The position numbers were made by a program, and so were the translations under genes. From contig JAGXHI010000061.1 of assembly GCA_024636295.1 (NCBI GenBank), positions 1 to 64,000 of the forward strand: a stretch of 64,000 bases of DNA, given 5' to 3'. Positions 43,485-52,732 of the stretch are shown piece by piece; position 1 is the stretch's first letter, and every line of letters begins with the position of its first letter. Under the pieces are notes generated by a model. It was given only the letters and a program-made list of their open reading frames with translations, made no database searches and had not been told where the DNA came from. Origin of the DNA: Desulfuromonadales bacterium. Lineage in GTDB: Bacteria; Desulfobacterota; Desulfuromonadia; Desulfuromonadales; JAGXHI01.

Positions 43485-44268
43485 TTCCTTTTCTATGCTT
43501 GGAAAAATTGCCGAACTGACCGAGACGCTGGCCAAGGAGCCCCGGTCGACGGTTTTCGTATCACTGGCCGAAGCCTACCGCCAGATGGGACTTCTGGACG
43601 ATGCTCTGGAGATCGCCGCCAAGGGGACCCGATCGCTGCCGAATTTCGGGCCGGGCTATTTGACCGTGGGGCGCATCCTGATACAGAAGGGGCAGCTTGA
43701 GGACGCGGCGCAGGCCCTGGAATCGGCTCTTCATCTCGACGGCGACAACCTCCCGGCCCTGAAGAATCTGGGCCGCATTCGGCTGAAACAGGGGGATAAG
43801 AACCGCGCAGGGGATCTGCTGAGGAAAGCCGCGGGCCTGAAGCCCGACGATCCCGAAATTGCGAAACTGCTCAAGGTCTGCGGTCCCGCAAAAGTGAATG
43901 AAGCGCCTTCCGGCGCACCCGCCGGAACCGCGAAGTCTTCAGCCAAGGCAGCCCCCATCTCCACGCCGACTCTTGCCGAGATCTACATACGCCAGGGTTT
44001 TTATAAAAAGGCGATGAGAATCTTTCTGGAGATTCTGAAAAATGATCCCGGCAATTCCGAGATCCGCCGGAGTGCGATTGCATTAAAAAGACGGATGGAG
44101 ATGGGAGAGAACCAGGATTCCCCGGTGGAGGAGAGCTCGCGGGAAGTCACTGACTCCGGTTCTGCGGCGCCAGTTGAGTCTGCGCCGACGGCCATCGAAA
44201 ACGGGCCCCGGCAGATCTTCGAAAAATGGCTGGAAGCGATCCAGATCAGGAGGGAAGATGTTCAATGA
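43477..44268 (+). CDS. TPR repeat protein
   Basis: A 263-residue cytosolic protein with about four TPR units in residues 8-140 (for example VFVSLAEAYRQMGLLDDALE and LTVGRILIQKGQLEDAAQAL) and one more at 168-200 (LAEIYIRQGFYKKAMRIFLE). A low-complexity Ala/Pro/Ser linker lies at 140-165. Function is unknown. It overlaps aroB before it and the roadblock gene after it, so it may pair with the latter. Confidence 0.8.
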   Translation: MNNSFSMLGKIAELTETLAKEPRSTVFVSLAEAYRQMGLLDDALEIAAKGTRSLPNFGPGYLTVGRILIQKGQLEDAAQALESALHLDGDNLPALKNLGRIRLKQGDKNRAGDLLRKAAGLKPDDPEIAKLLKVCGPAKVNEAPSGAPAGTAKSSAKAAPISTPTLAEIYIRQGFYKKAMRIFLEILKNDPGNSEIRRSAIALKRRMEMGENQDSPVEESSREVTDSGSAAPVESAPTAIENGPRQIFEKWLEAIQIRREDVQ

Positions 44269-44620
44269 AATCATCCGGAATATCGTGGATGAGGCGGCCG
44301 GCGGCGTCGGCGCTGTCCTCATGGGATATGACGGCATTGCCATCGCTCAGTTCTTCCATCCCTACGAGGGGGCCGATCTGCAGATGGTGGCGGTCGAGTA
44401 CGCCAACATTCTGAAGGAGATCAGGAAGACGGCGGAAATACTTGAAGCCGGCGCGGTGGAGGAAGTCTGCATCAAATCCCAAAAATTCCATGTCGTGATC
44501 CGCTCGGTTCATCCCGATTACTTCGTCGCCCTGACCCTGCAATGGGACGGGAACTTCGGAAAGGGGCGCTACCTGCTGATGAGGGAAGCGCCGCGAATCC
44601 GAAAAGCACTGGAGTTATGA
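44258..44620 (+). CDS. Roadblock/LC7 domain protein (MglB-like)
   Basis: A 120-residue single-domain roadblock/LC7 protein. The pattern is [54 protein letters not shown] and [16 protein letters not shown]. Members such as MglB regulate small GTPases that set cell polarity and pilus position; no mglA gene is seen here, so the partner is unknown. ATG 44258 follows GGGAAG and overlaps the TPR gene. Confidence 0.82.
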   Translation: MFNEIIRNIVDEAAGGVGAVLMGYDGIAIAQFFHPYEGADLQMVAVEYANILKEIRKTAEILEAGAVEEVCIKSQKFHVVIRSVHPDYFVALTLQWDGNFGKGRYLLMREAPRIRKALEL

Positions 44621-45057
44621 TGAAGATCCTGGTGGTGCACGGTCCCAATCTGAATCTTCTGGGAACCCGGGAGCCTGAGGTCTACGGCCGCCAGACCCTG
44701 GAAGACGTCAATGAAGCCCTGTCCCGGCTTGCGGACGAACTCGGATTGTCAGTCGTCTTTTTCCAGTCCAATCACGAGGGGAAAATTATCGACCGAATCC
44801 ACGAAGCTGCCCAGGAGGGGGTCTCGGGGATGATCGTCAACCCTGGTGGGCTGACTCACACCAGCGTTTCCCTGCGGGATGCGGTTGCCGCCGTGGCCAT
44901 ACCGACCGTCGAAGTTCATTTGTCCAATATCCATGCCCGCGAGGAGTTCCGCCGGAATTCTTTCCTTGCTCCGGTAGCCCTGGGCCAGATCTGCGGATTC
45001 GGCGCCACAGGGTACCAGTTGGCCATGAGGGGCCTGGCGGCTCGAACGAATAACTGA
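44617..45057 (+). CDS. aroQ: Type II 3-dehydroquinate dehydratase AroQ
   Basis: Dehydrates 3-dehydroquinate to 3-dehydroshikimate. The 146-residue protein carries the family motifs [19 protein letters not shown] (with the catalytic Tyr), [34 protein letters not shown] and [17 protein letters not shown] 44617 or 44620 follows the roadblock stop with an overlap. With aroK and aroB this gives three shikimate-pathway genes in one run. Confidence 0.95.
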   Translation: MMKILVVHGPNLNLLGTREPEVYGRQTLEDVNEALSRLADELGLSVVFFQSNHEGKIIDRIHEAAQEGVSGMIVNPGGLTHTSVSLRDAVAAVAIPTVEVHLSNIHAREEFRRNSFLAPVALGQICGFGATGYQLAMRGLAARTNN

Positions 45058-45072
45058 GATTCTAGTATAACA

Positions 45073-46149
45073 ATGTTGCCTTCCCGACTCGACCAGCTTC
45101 GTCTCCTGCAAGAGAAAAACGACCTTCAGGCCGTTCTTTTTCTGGATCTTCCCAATATCCGGTATCTCTGCGGTTTCATCGGTTCCGACGGGGCGCTGGT
45201 GGCCGGACGGGACCGGCGCTTTTTTCTGACCGATTCTCGGTACGCCACCCAGTCGCGGCAGCAGGTCGAGGCGGATGAAATCAGAGAATACCGTGCCAAG
45301 ATCGAAGGCATTGCGGAATGCCTCGGACAAATCGGGGCGAGCCGGATCGGGTTCGAGGCGGAAAAGGTATCCTGGGATCTGCTTAATCAGCTGAAGGAAA
45401 AGGGACCAGCGGGAGCCGAATGGGTGCCGCTCAAGGAGGATATCCACGCACTGAGGGTTCTCAAGGATGCTTCGGAAGCGGAGGTGATGGAAGAGGCCGC
45501 CCGATTGAACGAAGCAGCTCTCCGCGAGGTTCTCCCCCGGATCAGGCCAGGGGTCACGGAACGGGAGATCGCTCTTGAGCTCGAATTCGCCCTGAAGCGA
45601 ATGGGCGCTGAGGAGAAAGCCTTCGATTTCATTGTGGCTTCCGGAATCCGAGGGGCCATGCCCCACGGGGTGGCATCCGAGAAGGCGATCGCCGCCGGAG
45701 AGCTGGTGACCATCGATTTCGGAGTTCGCCTTCGGGGTTACCATTCGGATGAAACGGTCACTTTCGGAGTCGGGGTAGTAGCGCCGGAGCTTCGCCGCAT
45801 CTTCGATGCCGTCCTGCAGGCGCATGATCTGGCCATCGAACAGGTCCGGCCGGGCCGCTCCCTTCGGGAGATCGATTACGCCGCACGCGACCATATTGCG
45901 AAATGCGGCTACGGAGAGTATTTCGGGCACGGACTGGGCCACGGCGTCGGCCTTGAAGTGCACGAGTTCCCCATTGTTTCTCAGCGTTCCGCGGAAACAG
46001 CCCGGGAGAGCATGGTTTTCACTATCGAGCCCGGCATTTACGTCCCGGACCTCGGCGGCGTGCGAATCGAGGATATGGTGATGGTTACCTCTTCAGGCTG
46101 TCGGAAGCTGACGCGCATTCCAAAGGAATTTCGAACACTCCCGGTCTGA
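45073..46149 (+). CDS. M24B aminopeptidase (Xaa-Pro peptidase family)
   Basis: A 358-residue creatinase-fold peptidase. The N-terminal domain (IRYLCGFIGSDGALVAG...) is followed by the metal-binding catalytic domain with VTIDFGVRLRGYHSDETVTF, the FGHGLGHGVGLEVHE ligand region, MVFTIEPGIYVPDLGGVRIE and DMVMVT. All five metal ligands (D, D, H, E, E) can be placed. It fits PepQ/PepP-like enzymes that remove the residue before proline. It is followed by accB. Confidence 0.9.
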   Translation: MLPSRLDQLRLLQEKNDLQAVLFLDLPNIRYLCGFIGSDGALVAGRDRRFFLTDSRYATQSRQQVEADEIREYRAKIEGIAECLGQIGASRIGFEAEKVSWDLLNQLKEKGPAGAEWVPLKEDIHALRVLKDASEAEVMEEAARLNEAALREVLPRIRPGVTEREIALELEFALKRMGAEEKAFDFIVASGIRGAMPHGVASEKAIAAGELVTIDFGVRLRGYHSDETVTFGVGVVAPELRRIFDAVLQAHDLAIEQVRPGRSLREIDYAARDHIAKCGYGEYFGHGLGHGVGLEVHEFPIVSQRSAETARESMVFTIEPGIYVPDLGGVRIEDMVMVTSSGCRKLTRIPKEFRTLPV

Positions 46150-46216
46150 GGTAAATTTCCCCTGACCCGGGACTCGCTGCTGGGCGGCCAAATACCCATA
46201 AGGAGGATTGAATGTG

Positions 46217-46681
46217 ATGGATATCAAAGATCTGAAAACTCTGATCAAGCTGGTTACAGATACCGATATTACCGAGTTTGAGATGGAAAGCGAGGACGAG
46301 AAAATCGTCATCAAGCGAGGCAGGGGACAGGAAGTTGTGCATATGGCCGCTCCTCCTGCGTATGCCGCTTCGCCCCAGCCGGCGCAGGCGGCCGCTCCGA
46401 TCGAAAATGCCGAAACTCCCGCGCCGACTGTCGAGGACAAGTTCGAAACGATTACCTCGCCCATTGTCGGAACCTTTTATCGGTCTCCGTCGCCGGACTC
46501 CGATCCTTATGTCGAATCGGGATCGGTTGTCGAATCAGGAGACGTTCTCTGCATCGTCGAAGCGATGAAGCTTATGAATGAGATCGAGGCCGAATTCAAG
46601 TGCCGGATCATCGAAATTCTCAAGGAAAACGCCGAGCCGGTGGAATTCGGAGAAGCCGTCTTTCGGGTTGAAAGGCTTTAA
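46217..46681 (+). CDS. accB: Acetyl-CoA carboxylase biotin carrier protein AccB
   Basis: Biotin carrier of acetyl-CoA carboxylase in fatty acid synthesis. The 154-residue protein has the N-terminal [20 protein letters not shown], an Ala/Pro-rich linker and the biotinyl domain with [19 protein letters not shown] and the biotinylated Lys in [22 protein letters not shown] stands just upstream; TTG 46208 and GTG 46214 are alternative starts. accC follows. Confidence 0.95.
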   Translation: MDIKDLKTLIKLVTDTDITEFEMESEDEKIVIKRGRGQEVVHMAAPPAYAASPQPAQAAAPIENAETPAPTVEDKFETITSPIVGTFYRSPSPDSDPYVESGSVVESGDVLCIVEAMKLMNEIEAEFKCRIIEILKENAEPVEFGEAVFRVERL

Positions 46682-46760
46682 AGGACAGCTTCGAGCTGTA
46701 AGCAGGAGCCAGGAGCCACGAGCCGTCACAAATTGCGATTTTTCTGGAGATTTTTCTTTC

Positions 46761-48098
46761 ATGTTTCATAAAATTCTTATTGCCAATCGCGGCGAAATCG
46801 CCCTGCGCATCATCCGTGCATGCAAGGAACTGGACATTGCGACGGTAGCAGTGCATTCGGATGTGGATAGCGAGGCCCTTCATGTGAAACTGGCCGATGA
46901 AAGCATCTGCATCGGTCCCGCCCCGAGCATTGCAAGCTACCTGAATGCCAAAGCGATCATCAGCGCCGCGGAGGTGACCGATGCGGAGGCCATCCATCCC
47001 GGATACGGCTTTCTTTCCGAAAACGCCGAATTTGCAGAGATCTGCGGCCAGTGCGGCATCAACTTCATCGGGCCCTCTCCGGAGAACATGAGGCTGATGG
47101 GGGACAAAATCCGCGCACGGCAGACGGTAACCGAGGTGGGTGTACCCATTCTCGCCGGAACGACGGAGAACGTTAAATCGATCGATGAGGCCACGAAGAT
47201 CGCCCGGGATATCGGCTATCCCGTCATTATAAAGGCGACAGCGGGCGGCGGCGGCCGGGGAATGAAAGTGGTCCATTCCCCCGCCTCCCTGGCCAACGCC
47301 TTTGCCGCGGCGAGATCCGAAGCGCAGGCCGGCTTTGGGAATCCGGATGTCTATATTGAAAAATACTGTGAACGTCCTCGCCATGTCGAAATCCAGATTA
47401 TGGGTGACAAGCACGGCAATGTCATCCATCTCGGCGAACGCGACTGCTCCATTCAGCGCCGCCATCAGAAGCTGATCGAGGAGGCGCCCTGTCCGGTGCT
47501 GACGGAGAAGATCCGCAAAAAAATGGGGTCCTATGCGGTTGCGGCAGCCAAAGCCGTTAAATACAGCAGCGTGGGGACGATAGAGTTTCTCCTCGATGGT
47601 GAGGGAAACTTCTATTTTATGGAGATGAACACCAGGGTCCAGGTCGAACATCCGGTGACGGAAATGATCACCGGCATCGACATCATCAAAGAGCAGATTC
47701 GCTCGGCCGCCGGTCTCCCCTTGCGCTTCAAGCAGAGCGACATCCGTTTCAGGGGCCATTCCATCGAGTGCCGGATCAATGCCGAAGATCCCTTCAAGTT
47801 CACCCCCTCGCCCGGCCGGATCGACGGATATCACCCTCCGGGAGGACTTGGGGTGCGCGTGGACAGCGCCATTTACGACCAGTACAAGGTTCTCCCTTTT
47901 TACGATTCGTTGATCGCCAAACTGATCGTCCACGCCGATACCCGGGAAGAAGCGATCAAGCGCATGTCCCGAGCTCTGGACGAGTACATTATCGAGGGGA
48001 TCAAGACCACCATTCCCTTCCACCAGCGCATCATGAAAAACAAGGAATTCATAGAGGGCGCGGTAGATACCGGTTTCCTGGAGCGGGTTATTCTCTGA
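46761..48098 (+). CDS. accC: Biotin carboxylase AccC
   Basis: ATP-dependent biotin carboxylase, 445 residues. Motifs in order: [37 protein letters not shown], the ATP loop [15 protein letters not shown], the [20 protein letters not shown] region, [20 protein letters not shown] with [13 protein letters not shown], and the closing [13 protein letters not shown] 46761 is chosen because it gives the standard start [12 protein letters not shown]; the longer reading upstream is not conserved-looking. The 79-base gap from accB contains degenerate AGGAGCC heptamers. Confidence 0.96.
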   Translation: MFHKILIANRGEIALRIIRACKELDIATVAVHSDVDSEALHVKLADESICIGPAPSIASYLNAKAIISAAEVTDAEAIHPGYGFLSENAEFAEICGQCGINFIGPSPENMRLMGDKIRARQTVTEVGVPILAGTTENVKSIDEATKIARDIGYPVIIKATAGGGGRGMKVVHSPASLANAFAAARSEAQAGFGNPDVYIEKYCERPRHVEIQIMGDKHGNVIHLGERDCSIQRRHQKLIEEAPCPVLTEKIRKKMGSYAVAAAKAVKYSSVGTIEFLLDGEGNFYFMEMNTRVQVEHPVTEMITGIDIIKEQIRSAAGLPLRFKQSDIRFRGHSIECRINAEDPFKFTPSPGRIDGYHPPGGLGVRVDSAIYDQYKVLPFYDSLIAKLIVHADTREEAIKRMSRALDEYIIEGIKTTIPFHQRIMKNKEFIEGAVDTGFLERVIL

Positions 48099-48129
48099 TC
48101 GGGGTCGGTTCGCCGGCGATTCTAATTTT

Positions 48130-48954
48130 GTGAACATGTCCGAGTGGCGTCTGATACGCAACGACCCGATGTCCGGAGCCCTGAACATGGCCCTGGATGA
48201 GGCGTTGATGGAATCCGTCTCCGGCGGGATTTCCCCTCCGGTGCTGAGGCTATATCGCTGGAGCCCGGCGACCGTGACTCTGGGACGTTTTCAGACCGCT
48301 GAGCGGCATGTGTCCCTGGAAGCCTGCGCCGGGATGGGATTTGATGTCGTTCGACGATGCACGGGCGGACGATCCGTTCTCCACGACGGTGAAGTTACCT
48401 ACGCTGTCCTCTCTCCGGAGCGAAGCGATCTTTTCCCCGGAGGAATCCTTGAGAATTACAGGGTTATCGCTCTCGTCCTTCAGGAGACCCTGCGCTTCTT
48501 TGGAGTCGATACCGAACTGGCACGGGAGCGGGGAGGAGGAATGGGAGGGGGCGTCGAGGGCGCCTGTTTTTCCGCTCCGTCCTTTGCCGAACTGGTCCGG
48601 GATGGCTGCAAAATGACCGGCAGCGCCCAGAGGCGCCAGGACGGCTGCTTCCTCCAGCATGGATCGATCCCCATTGAAACTGACTTGCAGGCTCTGGCCA
48701 GGGTGTTCTGCACCGGCGGCGAAGCTGCCGTTGCGGAGACTGTTGATCGCCTTCACAAGCGCGTGGGATGGCTGAATCGGTGGCGCTGCTCTCCCGCGAC
48801 TGTGGATGAAGTTGAGCGCCGTCTCGCCGAAGATTTCGCCCGTCTCTTGGGTGTCTTTTTTCTTGAGGGCTCTCCCACCGAAGATGAGTGGGAGCGGGCA
48901 CGGGTTCTTGAGAAGGAGAAATACGGGAATTCGGCGTGGACGCTGCAGGTTTGA
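48130..48954 (+). CDS. Lipoate-protein ligase A family protein (LipM-like)
   Basis: A 274-residue protein of the LplA/LipB/BirA fold, transferring octanoate or lipoate. Motifs: NDPMSGALNMALDEALM, PATVTLGRFQTAE, VVRRCTGGRSVLHDGEVTYA, the Cys-containing GACFSAPSFAELVRDGCKM and the Lys region TGSAQRRQDGCFLQHGSIPI. The Cys in ACFS is at the LipM-type nucleophile position. A choice between octanoyltransferase and ligase cannot be made. Starts: GTG 48130 or ATG 48136. Confidence 0.82.
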   Translation: MNMSEWRLIRNDPMSGALNMALDEALMESVSGGISPPVLRLYRWSPATVTLGRFQTAERHVSLEACAGMGFDVVRRCTGGRSVLHDGEVTYAVLSPERSDLFPGGILENYRVIALVLQETLRFFGVDTELARERGGGMGGGVEGACFSAPSFAELVRDGCKMTGSAQRRQDGCFLQHGSIPIETDLQALARVFCTGGEAAVAETVDRLHKRVGWLNRWRCSPATVDEVERRLAEDFARLLGVFFLEGSPTEDEWERARVLEKEKYGNSAWTLQV

Positions 48955-48984
48955 ATTTAATCCGATTGGCTAAGAGGAAGTGAA

Positions 48985-50535
48985 ATGTTTTTAATCCGAA
49001 CTGCACTTTTACCATCGCCTTCTTCCTTCCTGCGCGGTTCATTTCTCCGCGTGATGTGCCTTTTTTTTCCGGCGGTTCTTCTGGGTGGGGGAACGGGATT
49101 CGGCCAGCCGCTGGATCTTCGGGAAATCGAGCGCATCGCCGTCGAGCGCAATCTCAATCTCCAGGCCCAGGCGCTGGAAACACAAGCCGTCGAGGCGCTG
49201 ATCAGCAGAGGATACGGGATTTACGATCCGGTTCTCGGAGCTGAACTTGCCATCGGTAAAAACAGGGAACGTCTCAACCTTCAGTTTTTCAGCGCCGCAA
49301 CAAAGGCCGACTACCGCCGCGCCAACATCTCTCTTCTCCAGAGGCTCCCCTCCGGGGCCGATATCCAGGTTTTTTTCGAAAACCAGCGGCAGGATATCGA
49401 TCCCAGCCCTGCGATAAATCCCTACTATGACAATGTTGCGGGAATCAGTCTCATTCAGCCCTTGCTGCGGGATTTCGGTCGGTCACTCACCGAGCGTGAC
49501 ATTCTCTTTGCCGTCCGTGACCGCAATATTTCCCTTCAGGATCTGCGGGAGAGGGCTTTTGGTGTGGTGACCCAGGTGCGGGACGCGTATTTCAACGTGC
49601 TGGCCTTGAGGGATGAAATGGCCTTTCGTCGGACCTCCGTGGATCTGGCCGAAAGGGTTCTGGATGAAAACCGCGCCAGGGTCAAAGCCGGCGTTCTCGC
49701 ACCGGTGGAAATTCTCGAGGCGCAGGTGGGCTCCAAGCTGCGGGAAAGGGAACTCCTCGATTCGCAGCGCTCCTACGAGGACGCACTGGACGAACTGACT
49801 CTTCTGCTGAATCTGCCGGAAACGGTGCAGGTGGAAGAGGCGGAGCTGCGTCCCTTTCCGGTGGAACTTTCGCTGGAAGAAGGGGTCAGCACCGCATTTC
49901 GAATACGTCCCGACCTGCTTCGCCGCCTGGAGCAGATCGAAAGGCTTCGGCTTGAGCTCAGGATCGCCCACAACCAACTTCTTCCCTCCCTGGATCTGAA
50001 CGCGGTAGTCTCCCATTCGGGGCTCGGGGGAAATTACGGCGACGCCCTCGATGATCAGGTGGACGATGAATTCCGAAGCTGGGAGGTGGGGGTGCTCTTT
50101 TCCTATCCCATCGGCAATCGTGGAGCGCGCAACGAATTGCTGCGCACACGACTTCGCGTGCGGCAGGTCGAGACTCTTCTGGCCCAGCTCCAGGACGAGA
50201 TCCGTCAGGAGATCCGGTCTGCCATCCGGCTGATCGAGAGCAACGGACAGCAGATCGAGGTCACGCGCCTTGGAACCGAACTGGCCCGGGAGCGCCTCAG
50301 GACCCTCCTCAAACGCAAGGAAGTCGGCCTTTCCACCACCCGGGACGTGCTCGAGGGCGAGGAGGATCTGGCCGAGTCCCAGACCCTGCTCATTGCGGCG
50401 CTGGCGGATTACAATCGAGCGGTGACGGAGTACCTCAGGGCTACAGGGCAGCTTCTGGACAGGGAGGGAATCCGCTTCACCCATATGTACGATTCTTCCG
50501 GTGCCGGCTCCATGCTGGGAATGGAAAAGAAATGA
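48985..50535 (+). CDS. TolC-family outer-membrane efflux protein
   Basis: A 516-residue outer-membrane factor. A signal peptide spans roughly the first 40 residues, ending near GFGQP. Two structural repeats of long helices follow, with the family wording NRAVTEYLRATGQLL near the end and KAGVLAPVEILEAQVGSKLRER in the first half. No membrane fusion protein or pump lies next to it, so its partner is elsewhere. It overlaps mqnA by four bases. Confidence 0.85.
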   Translation: MFLIRTALLPSPSSFLRGSFLRVMCLFFPAVLLGGGTGFGQPLDLREIERIAVERNLNLQAQALETQAVEALISRGYGIYDPVLGAELAIGKNRERLNLQFFSAATKADYRRANISLLQRLPSGADIQVFFENQRQDIDPSPAINPYYDNVAGISLIQPLLRDFGRSLTERDILFAVRDRNISLQDLRERAFGVVTQVRDAYFNVLALRDEMAFRRTSVDLAERVLDENRARVKAGVLAPVEILEAQVGSKLRERELLDSQRSYEDALDELTLLLNLPETVQVEEAELRPFPVELSLEEGVSTAFRIRPDLLRRLEQIERLRLELRIAHNQLLPSLDLNAVVSHSGLGGNYGDALDDQVDDEFRSWEVGVLFSYPIGNRGARNELLRTRLRVRQVETLLAQLQDEIRQEIRSAIRLIESNGQQIEVTRLGTELARERLRTLLKRKEVGLSTTRDVLEGEEDLAESQTLLIAALADYNRAVTEYLRATGQLLDREGIRFTHMYDSSGAGSMLGMEKK

Positions 50536-51353
50536 TGCTGCGTGTAGGTCACATCACCTACGCCAACTGCGCACCGTTTTTTCATTTTCTGCGTCGGGCC
50601 GGGTTCGAGGGCGAAATCGTTCCGGGGGTTCCGGCGCAGCTCAACCGGATGCTTTCGGAGGGTGAAATCGACGTCAGCCCCTCTTCCTCCTTCGAATATG
50701 CCCGGGGATGGCGGGATTACCAGCTTCTACCGAATCTTTCCATCAGTTCCCGTGGTCCCGTCAAAAGCGTTCTGCTCTTTGCCTCCCGGCCTCTCGAGGA
50801 TCTGGAAGGGCAGGCCATCGCCCTCACCGGCGAGTCGGCCACATCCATACACCTTCTGGAAATCCTGTTGCGGGAATTCCTGGGATTCCGAAGCGTCCGC
50901 CTCGGCCCATCGAAGGGCCCCGTGGAGGAGACCATCGCCGCGGGCGGCAACGCCCTCCTGATCGGGGACCGGGCCCTGAAAGCCGCGGGAACAGCCAACC
51001 CAGAGTGCCGAATCTACGATCTGGGGGAGTTGTGGAAGGCCTGCACCGGCTTGCCATTTGTCTTCGCCCTCTGGATTATTCGCAGGGACGCCGCAAGGGA
51101 AAAAAGGTCCGAACTGCTCCAGCTCCACAGCAGGCTCCTGGAAAGCCGGAAGATGGCTTTTGCCTCCCTGGAGAACCTGGCCGCACAATCTGTGGAAAAG
51201 GAGTGGATGGAAGAGCACAAACTCGTCGACTACTGGAAGGCCATGTCCTACGACCTGGACGAAGAGCATCTGGCGGGACTGATGCTCTATTTTGAACTCT
51301 GTGTCAAGTACCGGTTCATCCCCGAAATGCCGGAGATCCGTTTTTTCAAATAA
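50532..51353 (+). CDS. mqnA: Chorismate dehydratase MqnA
   Basis: First enzyme of the futalosine pathway of menaquinone synthesis, making 3-[(1-carboxyvinyl)oxy]benzoate from chorismate. The 273-residue protein begins with the family pattern LRVGHITYANCAPFFHFL, then GVPAQLNRMLSEGEIDVSPS, SSFEYA, SRGPVKSVLLFASRP, TGESATSIHLLEILL and the GNALLIGDRAL region. It fits a bacterium that uses menaquinone in anaerobic respiration. The substrate chorismate comes from the shikimate genes of the same region. Confidence 0.92.
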   Translation: MMLRVGHITYANCAPFFHFLRRAGFEGEIVPGVPAQLNRMLSEGEIDVSPSSSFEYARGWRDYQLLPNLSISSRGPVKSVLLFASRPLEDLEGQAIALTGESATSIHLLEILLREFLGFRSVRLGPSKGPVEETIAAGGNALLIGDRALKAAGTANPECRIYDLGELWKACTGLPFVFALWIIRRDAAREKRSELLQLHSRLLESRKMAFASLENLAAQSVEKEWMEEHKLVDYWKAMSYDLDEEHLAGLMLYFELCVKYRFIPEMPEIRFFK

Positions 51354-51382
51354 AACAGTTCAGAGTTTGAATAGTTCAATGT

Positions 51383-51850
51383 TCAAAGTTGAGATCCTTG
51401 AGCACTGAACTTCCCCATCGAATTTTTGTAATCTGCCAGAATTCTCCCATGATCGAAGCGCAGGGGCGAGGGGAGGGCGTCCAGTTTGAAAAGCTCCGCA
51501 TGGGCGGCATCGCTTCCGCCCTTTAGATCGCCGGATCCATCTGCGGTGAAGACGATGGAGATGTTGTGCTGGCGCGGGTCGCGGTCGGGATCGGAATAGG
51601 CGCCGAATTGACGAAGGTTGGTGATTTCCAGCCCGGTTTCCTCCCTCGCCTCCCGGACGGCCGCGTTCTCCAGGCTCTCTCCGTAGTCCTCGAATCCTCC
51701 GGGCAGCGCCCAGCCTTTCGGCGGATTCTTCCGTTCCACAAGGACGATTTTGTCATCCACCCTGATAATGATGTCGACAGTGGGGAAAGGGTTGCGATAA
51801 GTCTTCACGGAGGTCCCGCAGTTGGGACATTTCAGCTCTTCAGCAGGCAT
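51383..51850 (-). CDS. NUDIX hydrolase
   Basis: A 155-residue protein on the reverse strand. After a short N-terminal CPNCG knuckle comes a NUDIX domain with the complete signature GFEDYGESLENAAVREAREE followed by TGLEI (GX5EX7REUXEEXGU). It would hydrolyse a nucleoside diphosphate-linked compound; the substrate is unknown. It converges with mqnA, and the start faces the tRNA gene. Confidence 0.9.
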   Translation of the reverse strand: MPAEELKCPNCGTSVKTYRNPFPTVDIIIRVDDKIVLVERKNPPKGWALPGGFEDYGESLENAAVREAREETGLEITNLRQFGAYSDPDRDPRQHNISIVFTADGSGDLKGGSDAAHAELFKLDALPSPLRFDHGRILADYKNSMGKFSAQGSQL

Positions 51851-51912
51851 TTATCTTCTCCTTTTGGTTGACACTCCGGGGGCACATCAAACTATAATAC
51901 CACCTTCCATCA

Positions 51913-51999
51913 GCCCGGGTGGCGGAACTGGCAGACGCAAGGGACTTAAAATCCCTCGGCCGCAAGGCTGTACGGGTTCGATTCCCGTCCCGGGCACCA
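51913..51999 (+). tRNA. tRNA-Leu (UAA)
   Basis: An 87-nt tRNA with acceptor stem GCCCGGG/CCCGGGC, D-arm GGCGGAACTGGCAGACGC, anticodon arm GGGAC-TTAAAAT-CCC giving anticodon UAA (loop CTTAAAA), a long class II variable arm (CGGCCGCAAGGCTG), T-arm CGGGTTCGATTCCCG and encoded CCA. All parts fit a bacterial leucine tRNA. Confidence 0.97.
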
Positions 52000-52010
52000 T
52001 AAAGAAAACG

Positions 52011-52044
52011 GCGACTTGGCCTACCTGGCCTGGTCGCTTTTTTC
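52011..52044 (+). terminator. Terminator after tRNA-Leu
   Basis: GCGACTTGG (52011-52019) pairs with CCTGGTCGC (52029-52037) apart from a central mismatch, followed by TTTTTTC. It starts 12 bases after the tRNA 3' end. Confidence 0.75.
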
Positions 52045-52348
52045 TTTAAAAATTCAGAGTGTAAGCATATGGTAAGCACTTGAAAAAAAGTCCTAAGCTG
52101 AAAAACAATTCCTTGCGGCGCAACATAATGGACATTTCCAATCTTTCGATTAATCATCGACCTGCTGCAGATGATTTACGCGGACGACAAAGGCCCGTAC
52201 GCTAAGCCGGACGAAGCGGCACAATGGCAACACAAGTGCATGGAGGCGCTGAACGGAACCGCGCTACACGATTACGCCTTGCATTGGAGAGAGGGGTACG
52301 GAAAACGGCTCATATGCTGTTTGGAAAGATGAAAACTTTGAACTCCAG

Positions 52349-52636
52349 ATGAATATACTTAAAGATAACTTTCTCGTGCACCCGACAGTATTCGCTGTCG
52401 ATTGCAAAGGGGCCTTGGTCGGATCTAAGTTTTTTGACCCTGGGTTTGTCAGGGTAGAGACAACGCAAATCGAAGACGGATGGATTGATCTGGGGCAGAT
52501 GGGAAAAATGCGGAAGTACAAGACGATAGAAACCAAGACCCATGAAAGCAAAGGGATGGAAGCGAACGTCAAACTGGACTTCATCATAAACAGTCTGAAG
52601 TCGGCAATCGCTTCAGCAGCGTGCCAGAAACGTTGA
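52349..52636 (+). CDS. Hypothetical protein in the tRNA-Leu island
   Basis: A 95-residue reading frame with no recognised family. Composition is protein-like (LVHPTVFAVDCKGALVGSKF, VRVETTQIEDGWIDLGQMG). The same frame is open further upstream (ENGSYAVWKDENFELQ) but without a start codon, so this may be the 3' end of a truncated gene. Another short open stretch, ending at about 52332 (KPDEAAQWQHKCMEALNG), lies before it in another frame. Region 52045-52348 holds nothing else I can name. Confidence 0.4.
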   Translation: MNILKDNFLVHPTVFAVDCKGALVGSKFFDPGFVRVETTQIEDGWIDLGQMGKMRKYKTIETKTHESKGMEANVKLDFIINSLKSAIASAACQKR

Positions 52637-52732
52637 TATCCAGTCTTTATCGAATAACTCCAAGGATCATCAACGACTCGAAGGGCGGAAAGTATCTTCC
52701 CGAATGGTATTTAAACGAGAGATTCAGATAGC

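Noticed and set aside
46681..46760. Regulatory heptamer array between accB and accC
   Set aside because: Only three degenerate AGGAGCC-like units; too short and imperfect to list as a feature.
46620..48188. 522-residue reverse-strand reading frame
   Set aside because: Shadow of accC; biotin carboxylase motifs on the plus strand account for all constraint.
51860..51912. Second tRNA upstream of tRNA-Leu
   Set aside because: No acceptor stem or T-arm can be drawn in this stretch.
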